The notes under the pieces are model-generated. The model ran no database searches. It worked only from the letters and a program-made list of their open reading frames with translations, and was not told the DNA's origin. Positions 7,780-16,577 of a stretch of DNA of 64,000 nt are shown in pieces. Both the position numbers and the translations under genes were made by a program. The stretch lies in the NCBI RefSeq assembly GCF_003464165.1, contig NZ_QSEK01000005.1, positions 39,652 to 103,651 on the forward strand, in the 5' to 3' direction. Numbering within the stretch: position 1 is the first letter of the stretch; every line of letters begins with the position of its first letter. The DNA comes from Eubacterium sp. AM49-13BH. GTDB lineage: Bacteria; Bacillota; Clostridia; Lachnospirales; Lachnospiraceae.

Positions 7780-8769
7780 TTACTTTTTCTCAAATTCCTC
7801 GCTTATCTTCTCCACAAGATTATTCTTTGCAAGTCCATAAGCAATCTTAACTGTATTATACACTGTTTTGTCCGTTGCCGCTCCATGTCCCTTAACAACC
7901 GGCTTCTTAACGCCTAGAAGAATTGCTCCGCCTTCATTGTTGTAATCAAACTTTGGCTCAAGTCTGCCAATAAGTGCCTCAAGCTGTGCCTTTTGGGTAT
8001 CAGATGCACCTGCTGCTGCCCTTCTTATATCGTCAAACACAACCTTTGCTGTTCCCTCAATTGATTTAAGAAGCACATTTCCTGCAAACCCATCACATAC
8101 AACAACATCTGCGTTGCCATCCAACACTTCTTTGCCTTCAATATTACCTGTGAAATTAAAACCACATTTTTCTAAAAGCTCATGAGCTTCCTTAATAACA
8201 TCACTTCCCTTTCCAGCTTCAATGCCATTAGAAAGTGTTGCAACTGTCGGATTCTCAATTCCGAGTGTCTTCATGTAAGCTACACCGAGTCTTGCAAAAT
8301 CGACAAAACGGTCTGCCTTGCAGTCAATATTGGCACCGCAGTCAACTATACAGAATGGCTTGTCATTACGGCCATTAAGAACTACTGAAAGTGCCGGTCT
8401 TGTCGCATTTAACTTGCCAAGTATAAGGATAGAACTTATAAGCACAACTCCTGTTGCACCACATGTCACGAATCCACCAATATCCTCATTCATGCGGCAC
8501 ATTTTAAGTCCCTTGATTAATGACGAATCAGTCTTATCGTGGTAAGCGTCAACCGGGTCATCATAATTAGTTATCTCCTGTGTACAGTCCACTATCTCAA
8601 GCTGCGATTCATCATAATTTACATTGGCAAGGAAATCCTCAAGCTCGGCCTTCCTTCCCATCAGATATACATACAAATCTTTATTCTCACTGATTGCCCT
8701 GATTGCGCCTGAAACAAGCTCTGTCTGCGGCTTGTCAGCGCCAAGCAAATCTACAACTATCTTTATCAA
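7780..8769 (-). CDS. plsX: phosphate acyltransferase PlsX
   Basis: 329 residues, the normal PlsX size. It converts acyl-ACP plus phosphate to acyl-phosphate for the PlsY step of phosphatidic acid synthesis and is a peripheral membrane enzyme. Family blocks seen are VVDLLGADKPQ at the N-terminus, IVDCGANIDCK and DFARLG in the middle, and VVCDGFAGNV and GAILLGVKKPVVKGHG near the end. The start is TTG with AAGGAGG eight bases upstream; no in-frame ATG is better placed. A small hairpin precedes the ribosome site. It is downstream of the flavodoxin-fold gene in the acyl-chain operon and links that operon to phospholipid synthesis. Confidence 0.95.
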   Translation of the reverse strand: MIKIVVDLLGADKPQTELVSGAIRAISENKDLYVYLMGRKAELEDFLANVNYDESQLEIVDCTQEITNYDDPVDAYHDKTDSSLIKGLKMCRMNEDIGGFVTCGATGVVLISSILILGKLNATRPALSVVLNGRNDKPFCIVDCGANIDCKADRFVDFARLGVAYMKTLGIENPTVATLSNGIEAGKGSDVIKEAHELLEKCGFNFTGNIEGKEVLDGNADVVVCDGFAGNVLLKSIEGTAKVVFDDIRRAAAGASDTQKAQLEALIGRLEPKFDYNNEGGAILLGVKKPVVKGHGAATDKTVYNTVKIAYGLAKNNLVEKISEEFEKK

Positions 8770-8825
8770 ATTTAATCCTCCTTGTTTTACGAAGTAAAAT
8801 CCGAGTCCATTGACGAGGAGAGGAT

Positions 8826-9548
8826 TTAGCCCTCCTTCTGCTCCCTCCAGAAATTATCAAGCAGATTCTTATACACTGCCTCTGAAAATGGAGCTTTTGA
8901 CAGCTTCTGCTTTGTTTCCTCTGACAAATGCTTTGTCGCAGCAAACTCTTTTCCCGCCGCCTCATACTTTGATAAATATCTATCAAGCCTTGAACTTGCA
9001 CCCAGTTCAATTAATGTCTTTAACTGCGGACATAGAATTGCTGTAAATCCATCTTTACCGCATATACACTCATATTCCTTAAGAAGTGAGTCATAGACTG
9101 ACTCTGACTCTGAATATGCACAGCCTGATATCAGTACAAGCTTCTGCCCCGGTCTTGGATTTCTTATGCCGTGGAATGACTCGCCATTTTCAGGCGGCTT
9201 TTGTCCCCTGTAAGTACACATCATGCTTAAAAGTCTGTCTGTAAAAAGCTTCATCTGTCCCGGCATGCCGAAGAAATACAACGGATAACTTTCAATTATA
9301 ATGTCTGCTTCTTCTATTTTTTTCTTAACTGCCGGCATATCATCATTTTTGATAACACACTCGCCCTCAGTCCTTGCCCAGCATGAAAGACAGCCCATGC
9401 ATGGAGTAACATTTAAGTCGGAGATATTGATTATCTCCGACTCATATTCACCGCCTTCACACATTCCTTTTACAAATGCGTTAGTTACCGCCATTGTAGT
9501 GCTGGCACTCTTATGTGGACTTCCATTTAAAACTAATATCTTAGCCAC
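8826..9548 (-). CDS. NADPH-dependent FMN reductase / flavodoxin-fold oxidoreductase (paralogue 1)
   Basis: About 240 residues. KILVLNGSPHKSASTT is the phosphate-binding loop of flavodoxin-fold NAD(P)H:FMN oxidoreductases. PCMGCLSC and ECVI carry closely spaced Cys residues, typical of the iron-sulfur-flavoprotein-like subgroup. SYPLYFFGMPGQMK is the conserved flavin region. The start is GTG at 9548, overlapping the accA stop (GTGGCTAA) with GAGGA upstream. The 9596 start would run deep into accA. Its position between accA and plsX suggests a redox step or redox sensing in acyl-chain synthesis. It is a clear paralogue of the protein at 50566-51312. Confidence 0.85.
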   Translation of the reverse strand: MAKILVLNGSPHKSASTTMAVTNAFVKGMCEGGEYESEIINISDLNVTPCMGCLSCWARTEGECVIKNDDMPAVKKKIEEADIIIESYPLYFFGMPGQMKLFTDRLLSMMCTYRGQKPPENGESFHGIRNPRPGQKLVLISGCAYSESESVYDSLLKEYECICGKDGFTAILCPQLKTLIELGASSRLDRYLSKYEAAGKEFAATKHLSEETKQKLSKAPFSEAVYKNLLDNFWREQKEG

Positions 9549-10449
9549 GTCCAAATAATCCTCTTCTCTTTCTTGCAGAAGCCTGTGATGCACCAAGTAA
9601 CTGTGCTGCTCCAGGAACCTCTCCTACTGCCTCACTGTATTCGCTGTAACGGCCTATTTTTCTGTATTTCTCATATCTGTCATCAAGAAGCTTATCAACC
9701 GGCTTCTTCTCTAACTGCTTTATTTCTTTTGAAAGGTCGTCAGCAAGCTTTTTCATAAAATGTGATGTTTCTTTCTCTTCTGAAAAATCTTCCGGTTCTT
9801 CAACAACCTTTTCTACGATACCCATTTTATTAAGGTCAGCGGCTGTAAGCTTGAGATGTTCTGCTGCCTCTGGCGCTCTCTTAGGATCTTTGAATAGAAT
9901 ACTTGCACATGACTCAGGTGTGATTACTGAATAATATGCATTTTCAAGCATCCATACTTCATCCGCAACAGCAAGTGCAAGTGCGCCGCCGCTCCCGCCT
10001 TCACCAATCATTACTGATATAATAGGTGTCTTAACATCTGTAAGCTCATACAGGTTGTTAGCAATTGCCTGTCCCTGTCCTCTTTCTTCTGCGCCCTTAC
10101 CGCAGTTAGCACCCTGTGTATCAACAAAGCAGATAACGGGTCTGTGGAACTTTTCAGCCTGCTTTATAAGTCTTAATGCTTTTCTGTATCCTTCTGGAAG
10201 AACGCAGCCAAAATTTCTTAAAAGTCTTTCGTTTAAATCTCTTCCTTTTTCAATTCCGATTACAGTTACAGGCTTTCCGTTAAGTCGTCCGATACCTCCA
10301 ACAATGGCATGGTCGTCTGCAAAGCATCTGTCACCGTGAAGTTCTACAAAATCAGTTATTGTAGCATTTATATAATCCGATGCAGTTGCTCTGCCGCTCT
10401 TTCTTGTACGGCAGATTCTGTCATAAACACTTAAATTCTCGTTTGTCAT
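9541..10449 (-). CDS. accA: acetyl-CoA carboxylase carboxyltransferase subunit alpha
   Basis: 302 residues. With AccD it transfers CO2 from carboxybiotin-AccB to acetyl-CoA, giving malonyl-CoA. Recognised by FVELHGDR near residue 33, FVDTQGANCGKGAEERGQ, and IGEGGSGGALALAVADEVWMLENAYYSVI with the downstream SCASILFKD. The ribosome site is AAGGAGA. It lies 36 bases after accD. The accB and accC partners are not in this operon. Confidence 0.95.
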   Translation of the reverse strand: MTNENLSVYDRICRTRKSGRATASDYINATITDFVELHGDRCFADDHAIVGGIGRLNGKPVTVIGIEKGRDLNERLLRNFGCVLPEGYRKALRLIKQAEKFHRPVICFVDTQGANCGKGAEERGQGQAIANNLYELTDVKTPIISVMIGEGGSGGALALAVADEVWMLENAYYSVITPESCASILFKDPKRAPEAAEHLKLTAADLNKMGIVEKVVEEPEDFSEEKETSHFMKKLADDLSKEIKQLEKKPVDKLLDDRYEKYRKIGRYSEYSEAVGEVPGAAQLLGASQASARKRRGLFGRG

Positions 10450-10485
10450 GATTAATCTTTCTCCTTATATTGCAATGCAATACTG

Positions 10486-11256
10486 TTATGCACTTACTGT
10501 TTCTGCATGTATTGCAAGAATGTTAGCAAGATATGCCTTCTGTTCCTGTCTTGGCACGATATCATCTATAAATCCATTCTTTAACTGGAACTCTGCGCTC
10601 TGGAAATTATCCGGAAGCACTTCACCTGTAACCTGCTCTACTACTCGCTTTCCTGCAAATCCAATCATTGCACCCGGTTCAGATATGATTATATCTCCAA
10701 GCATTGCAAAGCTTGCTGTAGCACCGCCCATTGTAGGGTCTGTTGTGCATACAACATATAAAAGTCCTGCGTCACTGTGTCTCTTCGCTGCTGCTGAAAC
10801 CTTTGCCATCTGCATAAGTGACAGTACACCCTCCTGCATTCTCGCACCACCTGAAACTGTATATCCGATAACCGGAAGTCTGTTCTTTGTAGCATATTCA
10901 AAAAGTGCTGTAATTCTGTCTCCGACAACTGTTCCCATAGAACCCATCATAAAGTTAGGCTCCATAATGAATATACATGTATCCTGTCCGCCGATAGTTC
11001 CTCTGCCGCATACAACGCCCTCTGTCTCACCGCTCTTTTCTCTGGCAGACTCATACTTTTCCTTGTATGATGGAAAATCAATAGGATCTGTAAATTCCTG
11101 ATCATTAAACATTACATCAAACTTTTCTGTAAGCATCTGAAGTCTGTTCTTTGCCGGCATACGATTTAGCTTCCCGCATAATGGACATATGTAGTAATTC
11201 TTGTCCAAATCCTCTTTATTGATTTCTTCTTTACATTTGTTACATTTGACTGTCAT
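10486..11256 (-). CDS. accD: acetyl-CoA carboxylase carboxyltransferase subunit beta
   Basis: 256 residues. The N-terminal zinc ribbon is complete (C5, C8, C24, C27), followed by the crotonase-fold transferase domain with TVSGGARMQEGVLSLMQMAK, TTDPTMGGATASFAMLGD and EPGAMIGFAGKRV. Its start is two bases after the fabD stop, with AGGAG inside the end of fabD, so translation is probably coupled. It works with AccA to make malonyl-CoA. Confidence 0.95.
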   Translation of the reverse strand: MTVKCNKCKEEINKEDLDKNYYICPLCGKLNRMPAKNRLQMLTEKFDVMFNDQEFTDPIDFPSYKEKYESAREKSGETEGVVCGRGTIGGQDTCIFIMEPNFMMGSMGTVVGDRITALFEYATKNRLPVIGYTVSGGARMQEGVLSLMQMAKVSAAAKRHSDAGLLYVVCTTDPTMGGATASFAMLGDIIISEPGAMIGFAGKRVVEQVTGEVLPDNFQSAEFQLKNGFIDDIVPRQEQKAYLANILAIHAETVSA

Positions 11257-11258
11257 TA

Positions 11259-12188
11259 TTATTCTCCTGCCTTGATGTTCTCAATTGCCTCATTCAACGC
11301 ATCAACTGTTGTAACCGTGTACATCTTTGCTTCTGGAAGTGTCTTCTTAACAAATCCTGTAAGTGTCTTTCCTGCTCCTACCTCGATAAATGTGTCTATT
11401 CCGTCAGCCCACATATTCTTTAATGTGTCCTCAAACCTTACACTTGAAGAAGCCTGAAGAGCAATTGTTTCTATAATCTGTGCTATATCCTGTGGATAAG
11501 GCTTTCCTGTTCTGTTGGCATATATCTCTGTCTGTGGGGCATTAATTGTCATTGCCTTGAGTGCCTTCTCAAGCTCTTCACTTGCATCCTTCATATAAGG
11601 AGTATGGAATGCACCGCTTACTGCAAGTTTAACTGCCCTGCCGCCTTTTTCCTTGATTGCAGCGCAGAATGCGTCTATCTCGTCAGCACTTCCTGCACAT
11701 GAAATCTGTCCAGGACAATTATAATTAACCGGCCACATTTCCTTAAATTCCTTACATGTCTCTTCAACAACTTCTGGAGCAAGCTTAAGTGCTGCTGCCA
11801 TTCCGCCTGCATACTTTGTAGAAAGCTCACCCATCTTGGTTCCTCTGATAACTACCAGTTTAAATGCGTCCTCTGTCGATAAAACTCCTGCGTATGCAAG
11901 TGCAGGAATCTCTCCAAGTGAAAATCCTGCTACAGCGTCAGCCTTAATTCCGGCATCCTTAAGCGCATTAGCAAATGCAAGGTCTGTAAGGAAAAGTGCC
12001 GGCTGTGTATTCTCTGTCTTGGTAAGCTCCTCGCCTTCTCCTTCAAAGCACACCTTAACTGTTCCCGGGCGGAGCGACTCCCCCAAATCATATAATTTCT
12101 TTGCATCAGAATCTGAATCGTATAGGTCTTTGCCCATTCCTACATACTGTGCACCCTGACCTGAAAATAATACTGCTATTTTTCCCAT
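11259..12188 (-). CDS. fabD: malonyl-CoA:ACP transacylase
   Basis: 309 residues from the ATG at 12188, which follows GGAGG. The longer start at 12209 would run into fabZ. It loads malonyl groups onto ACP. Features are LFSGQGAQYVGMG at the N-terminus, the nucleophile elbow GFSLGE with Ser90, and GAFHTPYM with the catalytic His near residue 200. The elbow has Phe where most FabD enzymes have His (GHSLGE). It is four bases from fabZ and two from accD, so translation is tightly coupled. Confidence 0.95.
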   Translation of the reverse strand: MGKIAVLFSGQGAQYVGMGKDLYDSDSDAKKLYDLGESLRPGTVKVCFEGEGEELTKTENTQPALFLTDLAFANALKDAGIKADAVAGFSLGEIPALAYAGVLSTEDAFKLVVIRGTKMGELSTKYAGGMAAALKLAPEVVEETCKEFKEMWPVNYNCPGQISCAGSADEIDAFCAAIKEKGGRAVKLAVSGAFHTPYMKDASEELEKALKAMTINAPQTEIYANRTGKPYPQDIAQIIETIALQASSSVRFEDTLKNMWADGIDTFIEVGAGKTLTGFVKKTLPEAKMYTVTTVDALNEAIENIKAGE

Positions 12189-12192
12189 TACT

Positions 12193-12651
12193 TTATTCCT
12201 CCGTTCCATATATATCCTTGCGGTCTACTGTTGTAAATGTCATGCTTCCCTTTGCGTACACATTGCCATCTACCTTAACTACTGCGTCAAATGATGCGAG
12301 AACCTTGTTGATTCTTGTAGCTGTAACTGTAATATCAAGTGTATCCCCTGGAATAACAGGCTTTACAAACTTGAATCCGTCTACTTTAAGAAGCACATAT
12401 AATCTGCCCTCTTCCCTGCTCTTTCCACCGTCATCGATTACAAGTGAACAGAGCTGGGCGCAGCTTTCAATTATAAGTACGCCCGGCATTATAGGAGCGT
12501 CAGGAAAATGTCCCATAAAATATGGTTCATTGATTGATACATTTTTAATACCTCTGGCACTTACATTAGGCTCAAGCTCCAACACCTTCTCAATCATCTG
12601 GAAAGGTGGGCGCTGTCCGATTCTTTTATTAATCTCAAATATATTCATCAT
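12193..12651 (-). CDS. fabZ: 3-hydroxyacyl-ACP dehydratase FabZ
   Basis: 152 residues, hotdog fold. PPFQMIEKVLELE near the start and GHFPDAPIMPGVLIIES contain the catalytic His and Glu of FabZ. It removes water from 3-hydroxyacyl-ACP. The ATGA overlap with the fabG stop indicates translational coupling. No isomerase partner (FabN/FabM) is present here. Confidence 0.95.
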   Translation of the reverse strand: MMNIFEINKRIGQRPPFQMIEKVLELEPNVSARGIKNVSINEPYFMGHFPDAPIMPGVLIIESCAQLCSLVIDDGGKSREEGRLYVLLKVDGFKFVKPVIPGDTLDITVTATRINKVLASFDAVVKVDGNVYAKGSMTFTTVDRKDIYGTEE

Positions 12652-13379
12652 AATGATAATCCTCCATCAAGCACGATAACCTGACCTGTTACATATGAAA
12701 ATGCGTCTGAGCAAAGTGATGATACAACATTTGCAACATCTTCTGCCTTTCCTAACTTATGCATCGGGATTGCGTCTAAATACTCTTTCTTCTTCTCTTC
12801 TGGAATTGCATCAAGCATCTCTGTCTCTATAAATCCCGGTGCTACTGCATTTACACGGATTCCATAACCCGCAAGTTCCTTAGCCATTGTCTGTGTCATT
12901 GAATTAACAGCACCCTTTGTTGCGCTGTATACAGACTGGCCTGGAAGTGCGAATTTTGAGCTGACTGATGACATGTTGATGATGACACCGCTCTTCTTTC
13001 TGAACATTTTAAGTACTGCCTGCTGTGCGCAGTAGAAGTAACCCTTAACATTCAGATCCATGCATGTGTCAAGTGTATCCTTGTTAAGCATGAGAAGGTA
13101 CTCATCTCTTACGATTCCTGCGTTGTTTACGAGTACATCTATTCCGCCAAGCTCCTTACTTACATCTTTAACCATCTGCTTAACCTGATTAAGGTCTGAA
13201 ACATCTGCTTTATATGTTATGGCTGTTCCGCCTGCTGCCACGATTTCATCAAGAACCTTCTGTGCCTGTTCCTCTGAATGGCTGTAATTGATGACTACGG
13301 CATATCCGTCTTTTGCCAGACGTATAGCACAAGCCTTTCCAATACCACGGGAAGCTCCTGTAACTAATGCTACTTTCAT
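12648..13379 (-). CDS. fabG: 3-oxoacyl-ACP reductase FabG
   Basis: 243-residue short-chain dehydrogenase. TGASRGIGKA is the NADP-binding loop, NNAGI and the NMSSVSS...YSATKGA block give the Ser-Tyr-Lys triad, and the C-terminus ends YVTGQVIVLDGG. It reduces 3-ketoacyl-ACP. The ribosome site is AAAGGAC behind a small AT-rich stem. It overlaps fabZ by four bases and follows the double ketosynthase gene by 63 bases. Confidence 0.95.
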   Translation of the reverse strand: MKVALVTGASRGIGKACAIRLAKDGYAVVINYSHSEEQAQKVLDEIVAAGGTAITYKADVSDLNQVKQMVKDVSKELGGIDVLVNNAGIVRDEYLLMLNKDTLDTCMDLNVKGYFYCAQQAVLKMFRKKSGVIINMSSVSSKFALPGQSVYSATKGAVNSMTQTMAKELAGYGIRVNAVAPGFIETEMLDAIPEEKKKEYLDAIPMHKLGKAEDVANVVSSLCSDAFSYVTGQVIVLDGGLSL

Positions 13380-13442
13380 ATATGTGTGTCCTTTCTTTAA
13401 GAAAATGTCAGTTCTTTGTCATGGGCATCTGCCCCTGCTTCA

Positions 13443-15836
13443 TTACTTGCTGAGTACGATTGCTGTGTATGAACCCCCTGCACCATATGCAACTACAAGT
13501 ACATTATTTAACTTAGAAGCTTCTACATTAGTCTTAGAAACGCTTCCGTCTGCTACAATGCTGTATGCTTCCTGTGAATGTATCTTTCCTGCAAACATAA
13601 GTGCTGCATGTGCTGCTGCTGTTGTAGCTGCTGCTGCTCTTGACTCACCAAGAACTTCCTTTAATTCTACAACCGGTTTTTCTGCCAGTTTGTCACCAAA
13701 TACTGCTGTCAATCCCTTGATTTCTACATCATCGACAGCCTTCATTCCGTTTGCAAAACCAAATACTGCATCTATATCATCAATTGTCATTCCTGCGTCT
13801 GCTAATGCGTTATTAACTGCATTTGTAAGGCCTGCCTCTGAACCTGTAAGTGTTCCGAACTTAACATTTGAATGAGCCATTCCGTATCCTGCTGCATGGC
13901 AGTAGATTCTTGCGCCACGCTCCCTGGCTGCCTTTTCGTCCTCGATAAGAACTGAAGCACTGCCATCGCTTAATACGAATCCGTCATTTCCTGCAAATGG
14001 CGTAACGACACTTTCAGATGTAACACCTAACTTACCGAAAAGCTCTGTCATTATGTCGCTGTTCTCATCAGAACCTGTGGCTAACATAGCATTTTCCTGA
14101 CCTGAGCGGAGTACGCTCATTGCATATGCCATGCTTGCAAGACCAGACTGTGCACCGTTAGTAACTGTTACATTGTAGCCCTTGATTCCTGAGCAGATTG
14201 AAAGATATCCGCCTGCTGCATTGTATACAGTGTTAGGGAATTTGAATGCGCTTCCTGAAGCATTGCCCTTCTCTGTAATCATGCTCTGGAAATCACAGCA
14301 TGTTCCAAGTGCGCCCTCTGACGTTCCCACAATTATTCCAATATCTGTTGCATTATCGTCTGTTACTGTATAATCAGCGTCCTTAAGTGCTTCCATACCT
14401 GATACTGCCTGAAGCAGACTGAAATTATCAAGCTTTCTATAGAATGACATCTTAAGTCCAAGTGCATTATAATCTTCCTTGCCGACTGAACTTCTTAAAT
14501 TAGCTTCTGTCAGAGCTTCGTTTTTTACTGCATTTGCAACATATGTATCTACACCGTTGCCGCTTGGTGTAACCACACCAATACCTGTGATAACAAGGGG
14601 CTTCTTCTCTTCCTTAACTGTCACATTGCCAGCCTCTTTGCTAAAGATAATACTTGCGTTATTACCGCCGAATGCAAATGAGTTGTTCATTACGCTTGTA
14701 AGCTCTTTTTCATGTGCCTTATTAGGGCAGAAATCTATCTTTCCGGCCTTTTCGGCAAGCTTATCCATATCCCCGTCCTTAAATCCGAGTGTTGGGACTA
14801 CTGTATTAGTTGTAAGTGCCTTGATTGAAAATACTGCTTCAATTGCTCCTGCTGCACCGAGGCAGTGTCCTGTCATAGCCTTTGTTGAGCTTACTGAAAG
14901 ATTATCGTTCTCGCCGTCAAATATTGTATGTAATGATAAGAATTCTGCATCATCGTTCTTAGCTGTTCCTGTTCCATGTGCATTAACATATCCGATGTCC
15001 GATTTCTTCAATCCTGAATTTTTGATTGCTCTGTTGATAGCTTCCATCTGACCTTCTCCATCCGGTCTTGGAGCTGTGATATGGTGTGCGTCACTGCTGA
15101 CACCAGCACCTAATACTTCACAATACATTTTTGCATTTCTTGCCTTAGCATGCTCGTAGCTTTCTACTACTACGACACCTGAACCTTCACCGAGTGTAAT
15201 TCCTGTACATCTGTTGAATGGTGAGCAGCCATCTGCGTCAAGTGCATGAAGTGATAAGAATCCGGCATATGGTACTGCTGCAAATGTGTCTGAACCACCT
15301 GCAAGTACTACATCTGCCTTACCTGCTCTGATAAGCTCGCATGCGTATGCAATACTGATTGTTCCGGCCGCACATGCATTTGCAATATTAGTAACAACGC
15401 CGCCTGCATGGCACTGACCTGCAACCTGAGGTGCTATTGATGAGATTGGCATCTTAGTTACATCACTTGCTTTCTTGCCATGCTCATAATAATCAGAAAT
15501 GCTGACTGCACCACCAACACAGCTTCCAATTATAACCGAAGCCTTAGGGTCTCCTGCAAAATCATCAAGTCCTGCGTCCTTCATTGCCTCTCCTGCTGCC
15601 TTGATACAAAGCTGTGCTGAACGGTCAGCATCTTCGCTTCCCTCAAAATCTCCAAGTGTGTCGCACTTAACTTCTGCTGCAAGGTCTGCGTAACAGTCTG
15701 TTGTATCAAGTGTTGTTGTTTTATGTATTCCTGAAACCGAATTAATGGCATTATTCCATGCTTCATCTACTGAATTACCGATAGCACATATCATTCCAAG
15801 ACCTGTAATGACTGCGCGGTTATTATTCTCTGTCAT
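13443..15836 (-). CDS. double ketosynthase: active FabF-like domain fused to a catalytically degenerate (chain-length-factor-like) domain
   Basis: 797 residues, about twice the length of FabF (about 410). Residues 1-400 are a complete condensing enzyme with Cys155 in NIANACAAG, His287 in NAHGTGT and His324 in MTGHCLGAAG, plus a NSFAFGGNN tail. Residues 413-797 repeat the fold (VITGIGVVTPSGNG at the start, VVAYGAGGS at the end) but have Ala562 at the nucleophile position in GAQSG, FANGMK instead of NAHGTG, and GESRAAAAT instead of the second His motif. The layout resembles the KS-alpha/chain-length-factor pair of type II polyketide synthases in one chain. Domain 2 probably shapes the pocket and sets product length (inference). 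The frame is intact throughout. Confidence 0.9.
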   Translation of the reverse strand: MTENNNRAVITGLGMICAIGNSVDEAWNNAINSVSGIHKTTTLDTTDCYADLAAEVKCDTLGDFEGSEDADRSAQLCIKAAGEAMKDAGLDDFAGDPKASVIIGSCVGGAVSISDYYEHGKKASDVTKMPISSIAPQVAGQCHAGGVVTNIANACAAGTISIAYACELIRAGKADVVLAGGSDTFAAVPYAGFLSLHALDADGCSPFNRCTGITLGEGSGVVVVESYEHAKARNAKMYCEVLGAGVSSDAHHITAPRPDGEGQMEAINRAIKNSGLKKSDIGYVNAHGTGTAKNDDAEFLSLHTIFDGENDNLSVSSTKAMTGHCLGAAGAIEAVFSIKALTTNTVVPTLGFKDGDMDKLAEKAGKIDFCPNKAHEKELTSVMNNSFAFGGNNASIIFSKEAGNVTVKEEKKPLVITGIGVVTPSGNGVDTYVANAVKNEALTEANLRSSVGKEDYNALGLKMSFYRKLDNFSLLQAVSGMEALKDADYTVTDDNATDIGIIVGTSEGALGTCCDFQSMITEKGNASGSAFKFPNTVYNAAGGYLSICSGIKGYNVTVTNGAQSGLASMAYAMSVLRSGQENAMLATGSDENSDIMTELFGKLGVTSESVVTPFAGNDGFVLSDGSASVLIEDEKAARERGARIYCHAAGYGMAHSNVKFGTLTGSEAGLTNAVNNALADAGMTIDDIDAVFGFANGMKAVDDVEIKGLTAVFGDKLAEKPVVELKEVLGESRAAAATTAAAHAALMFAGKIHSQEAYSIVADGSVSKTNVEASKLNNVLVVAYGAGGSYTAIVLSK

Positions 15837-15877
15837 AATTGCTCCTTATTACTATTATTATTCTATTTTGTTTGTTA

Positions 15878-16087
15878 ATAACCTGGAGTCATTTATGACT
15901 TATAATCAAATTATTCCGAACCGTGTGGATGTTAATGCCACCATATACTAAAGTGCGGTGTGGGAAATCTCGTTCAAGCGTAGCGCGTTTGATTTCCCAC
16001 ACCGTAATAAACTTTGTATATGGTGGCATTTACTTCCACTAGGTGCAGGAATCCTGCGATTATAAGTCATAAATGGCTCCAGGTTAT
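15878..16087. repeat. 210-bp near-perfect palindrome (possible MITE or operon-internal RNA hairpin)
   Basis: Three nested complementary blocks are visible. The outer arms are about 30 bases (TAACCTGGAGTCATTTATGA... against ...TCATAAATGGCTCCAGGTTA). A 15-base block pairs 15934-15948 with 16016-16030, and a 14-base block pairs 15956-15969 with 15991-16004. The blocks are separated by unpaired bulges of similar length on each side. It contains no ORF. The ends abut TA, compatible with an IS630-type target but not proof. It lies between acpP and the ketosynthase gene and would be transcribed with them. Confidence 0.8.
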
Positions 16088-16108
16088 ATACTGTGAAATC
16101 AGAATATA

Positions 16109-16354
16109 TTATGCATTTTCTTCGATATACTTAGCGATTGTCTCAATGCTGTAGAAGTGTTCTTTGCCAACACCTGTCATCTGAACACCGAATTCATCAT
16201 CAACATAAGCAATGATTTCAAGCGAATCGATTGAATCAAGTCCGATTTCACCATCTCCGAAAAGCTGTGTATCAAACTCTAAAACATCTGCATCAATTCC
16301 TAAATTCTCACATAAAAAGTCTTTTAACTTTGGCATAATTTCGTTAGTACTCAT
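16109..16354 (-). CDS. acyl carrier protein (diverged, operon-dedicated)
   Basis: 81 residues, four-helix ACP. The phosphopantetheine site is Ser41 in GLDSIDSLEI. The helix II/III region (DDEFGVQM) and an acidic composition are typical. It differs from the usual housekeeping DSLDxVEL motif, so a specialised ACP is possible. It is the first structural gene of the operon, 272 bases upstream of the double ketosynthase with the palindrome in between. A TATAAT box lies upstream at about 16417-16422, with no good -35 box. Confidence 0.92.
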   Translation of the reverse strand: MSTNEIMPKLKDFLCENLGIDADVLEFDTQLFGDGEIGLDSIDSLEIIAYVDDEFGVQMTGVGKEHFYSIETIAKYIEENA

Positions 16355-16449
16355 TATAATATTCCATCCTTTTTCTTTAATTATATTGTGCGTCCACTAA
16401 AAAAACACCTACACATTATATATTTTTTTGTAAAAATTTGGCATAACAA

Positions 16450-16483
16450 AACCCGTGTAGTGTTTGAAAACGCTACACGGGTT
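16450..16483 (-). terminator. terminator between the TetR gene and acpP
   Basis: Eleven-base stem AACCCGTGTAG / CTACACGGGTT with a 12-base loop, followed by TTTTG on the minus strand. It separates the regulator transcript from the acyl operon. Confidence 0.8.
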
Positions 16484-16577
16484 CTATAATTGTACTAATT
16501 TCGGACATTTCCATCAAAGTGTCTGAATATTATCAGCTAAGCATTGAAATATCAATAACCTCACCGCTCTCTGGCAA

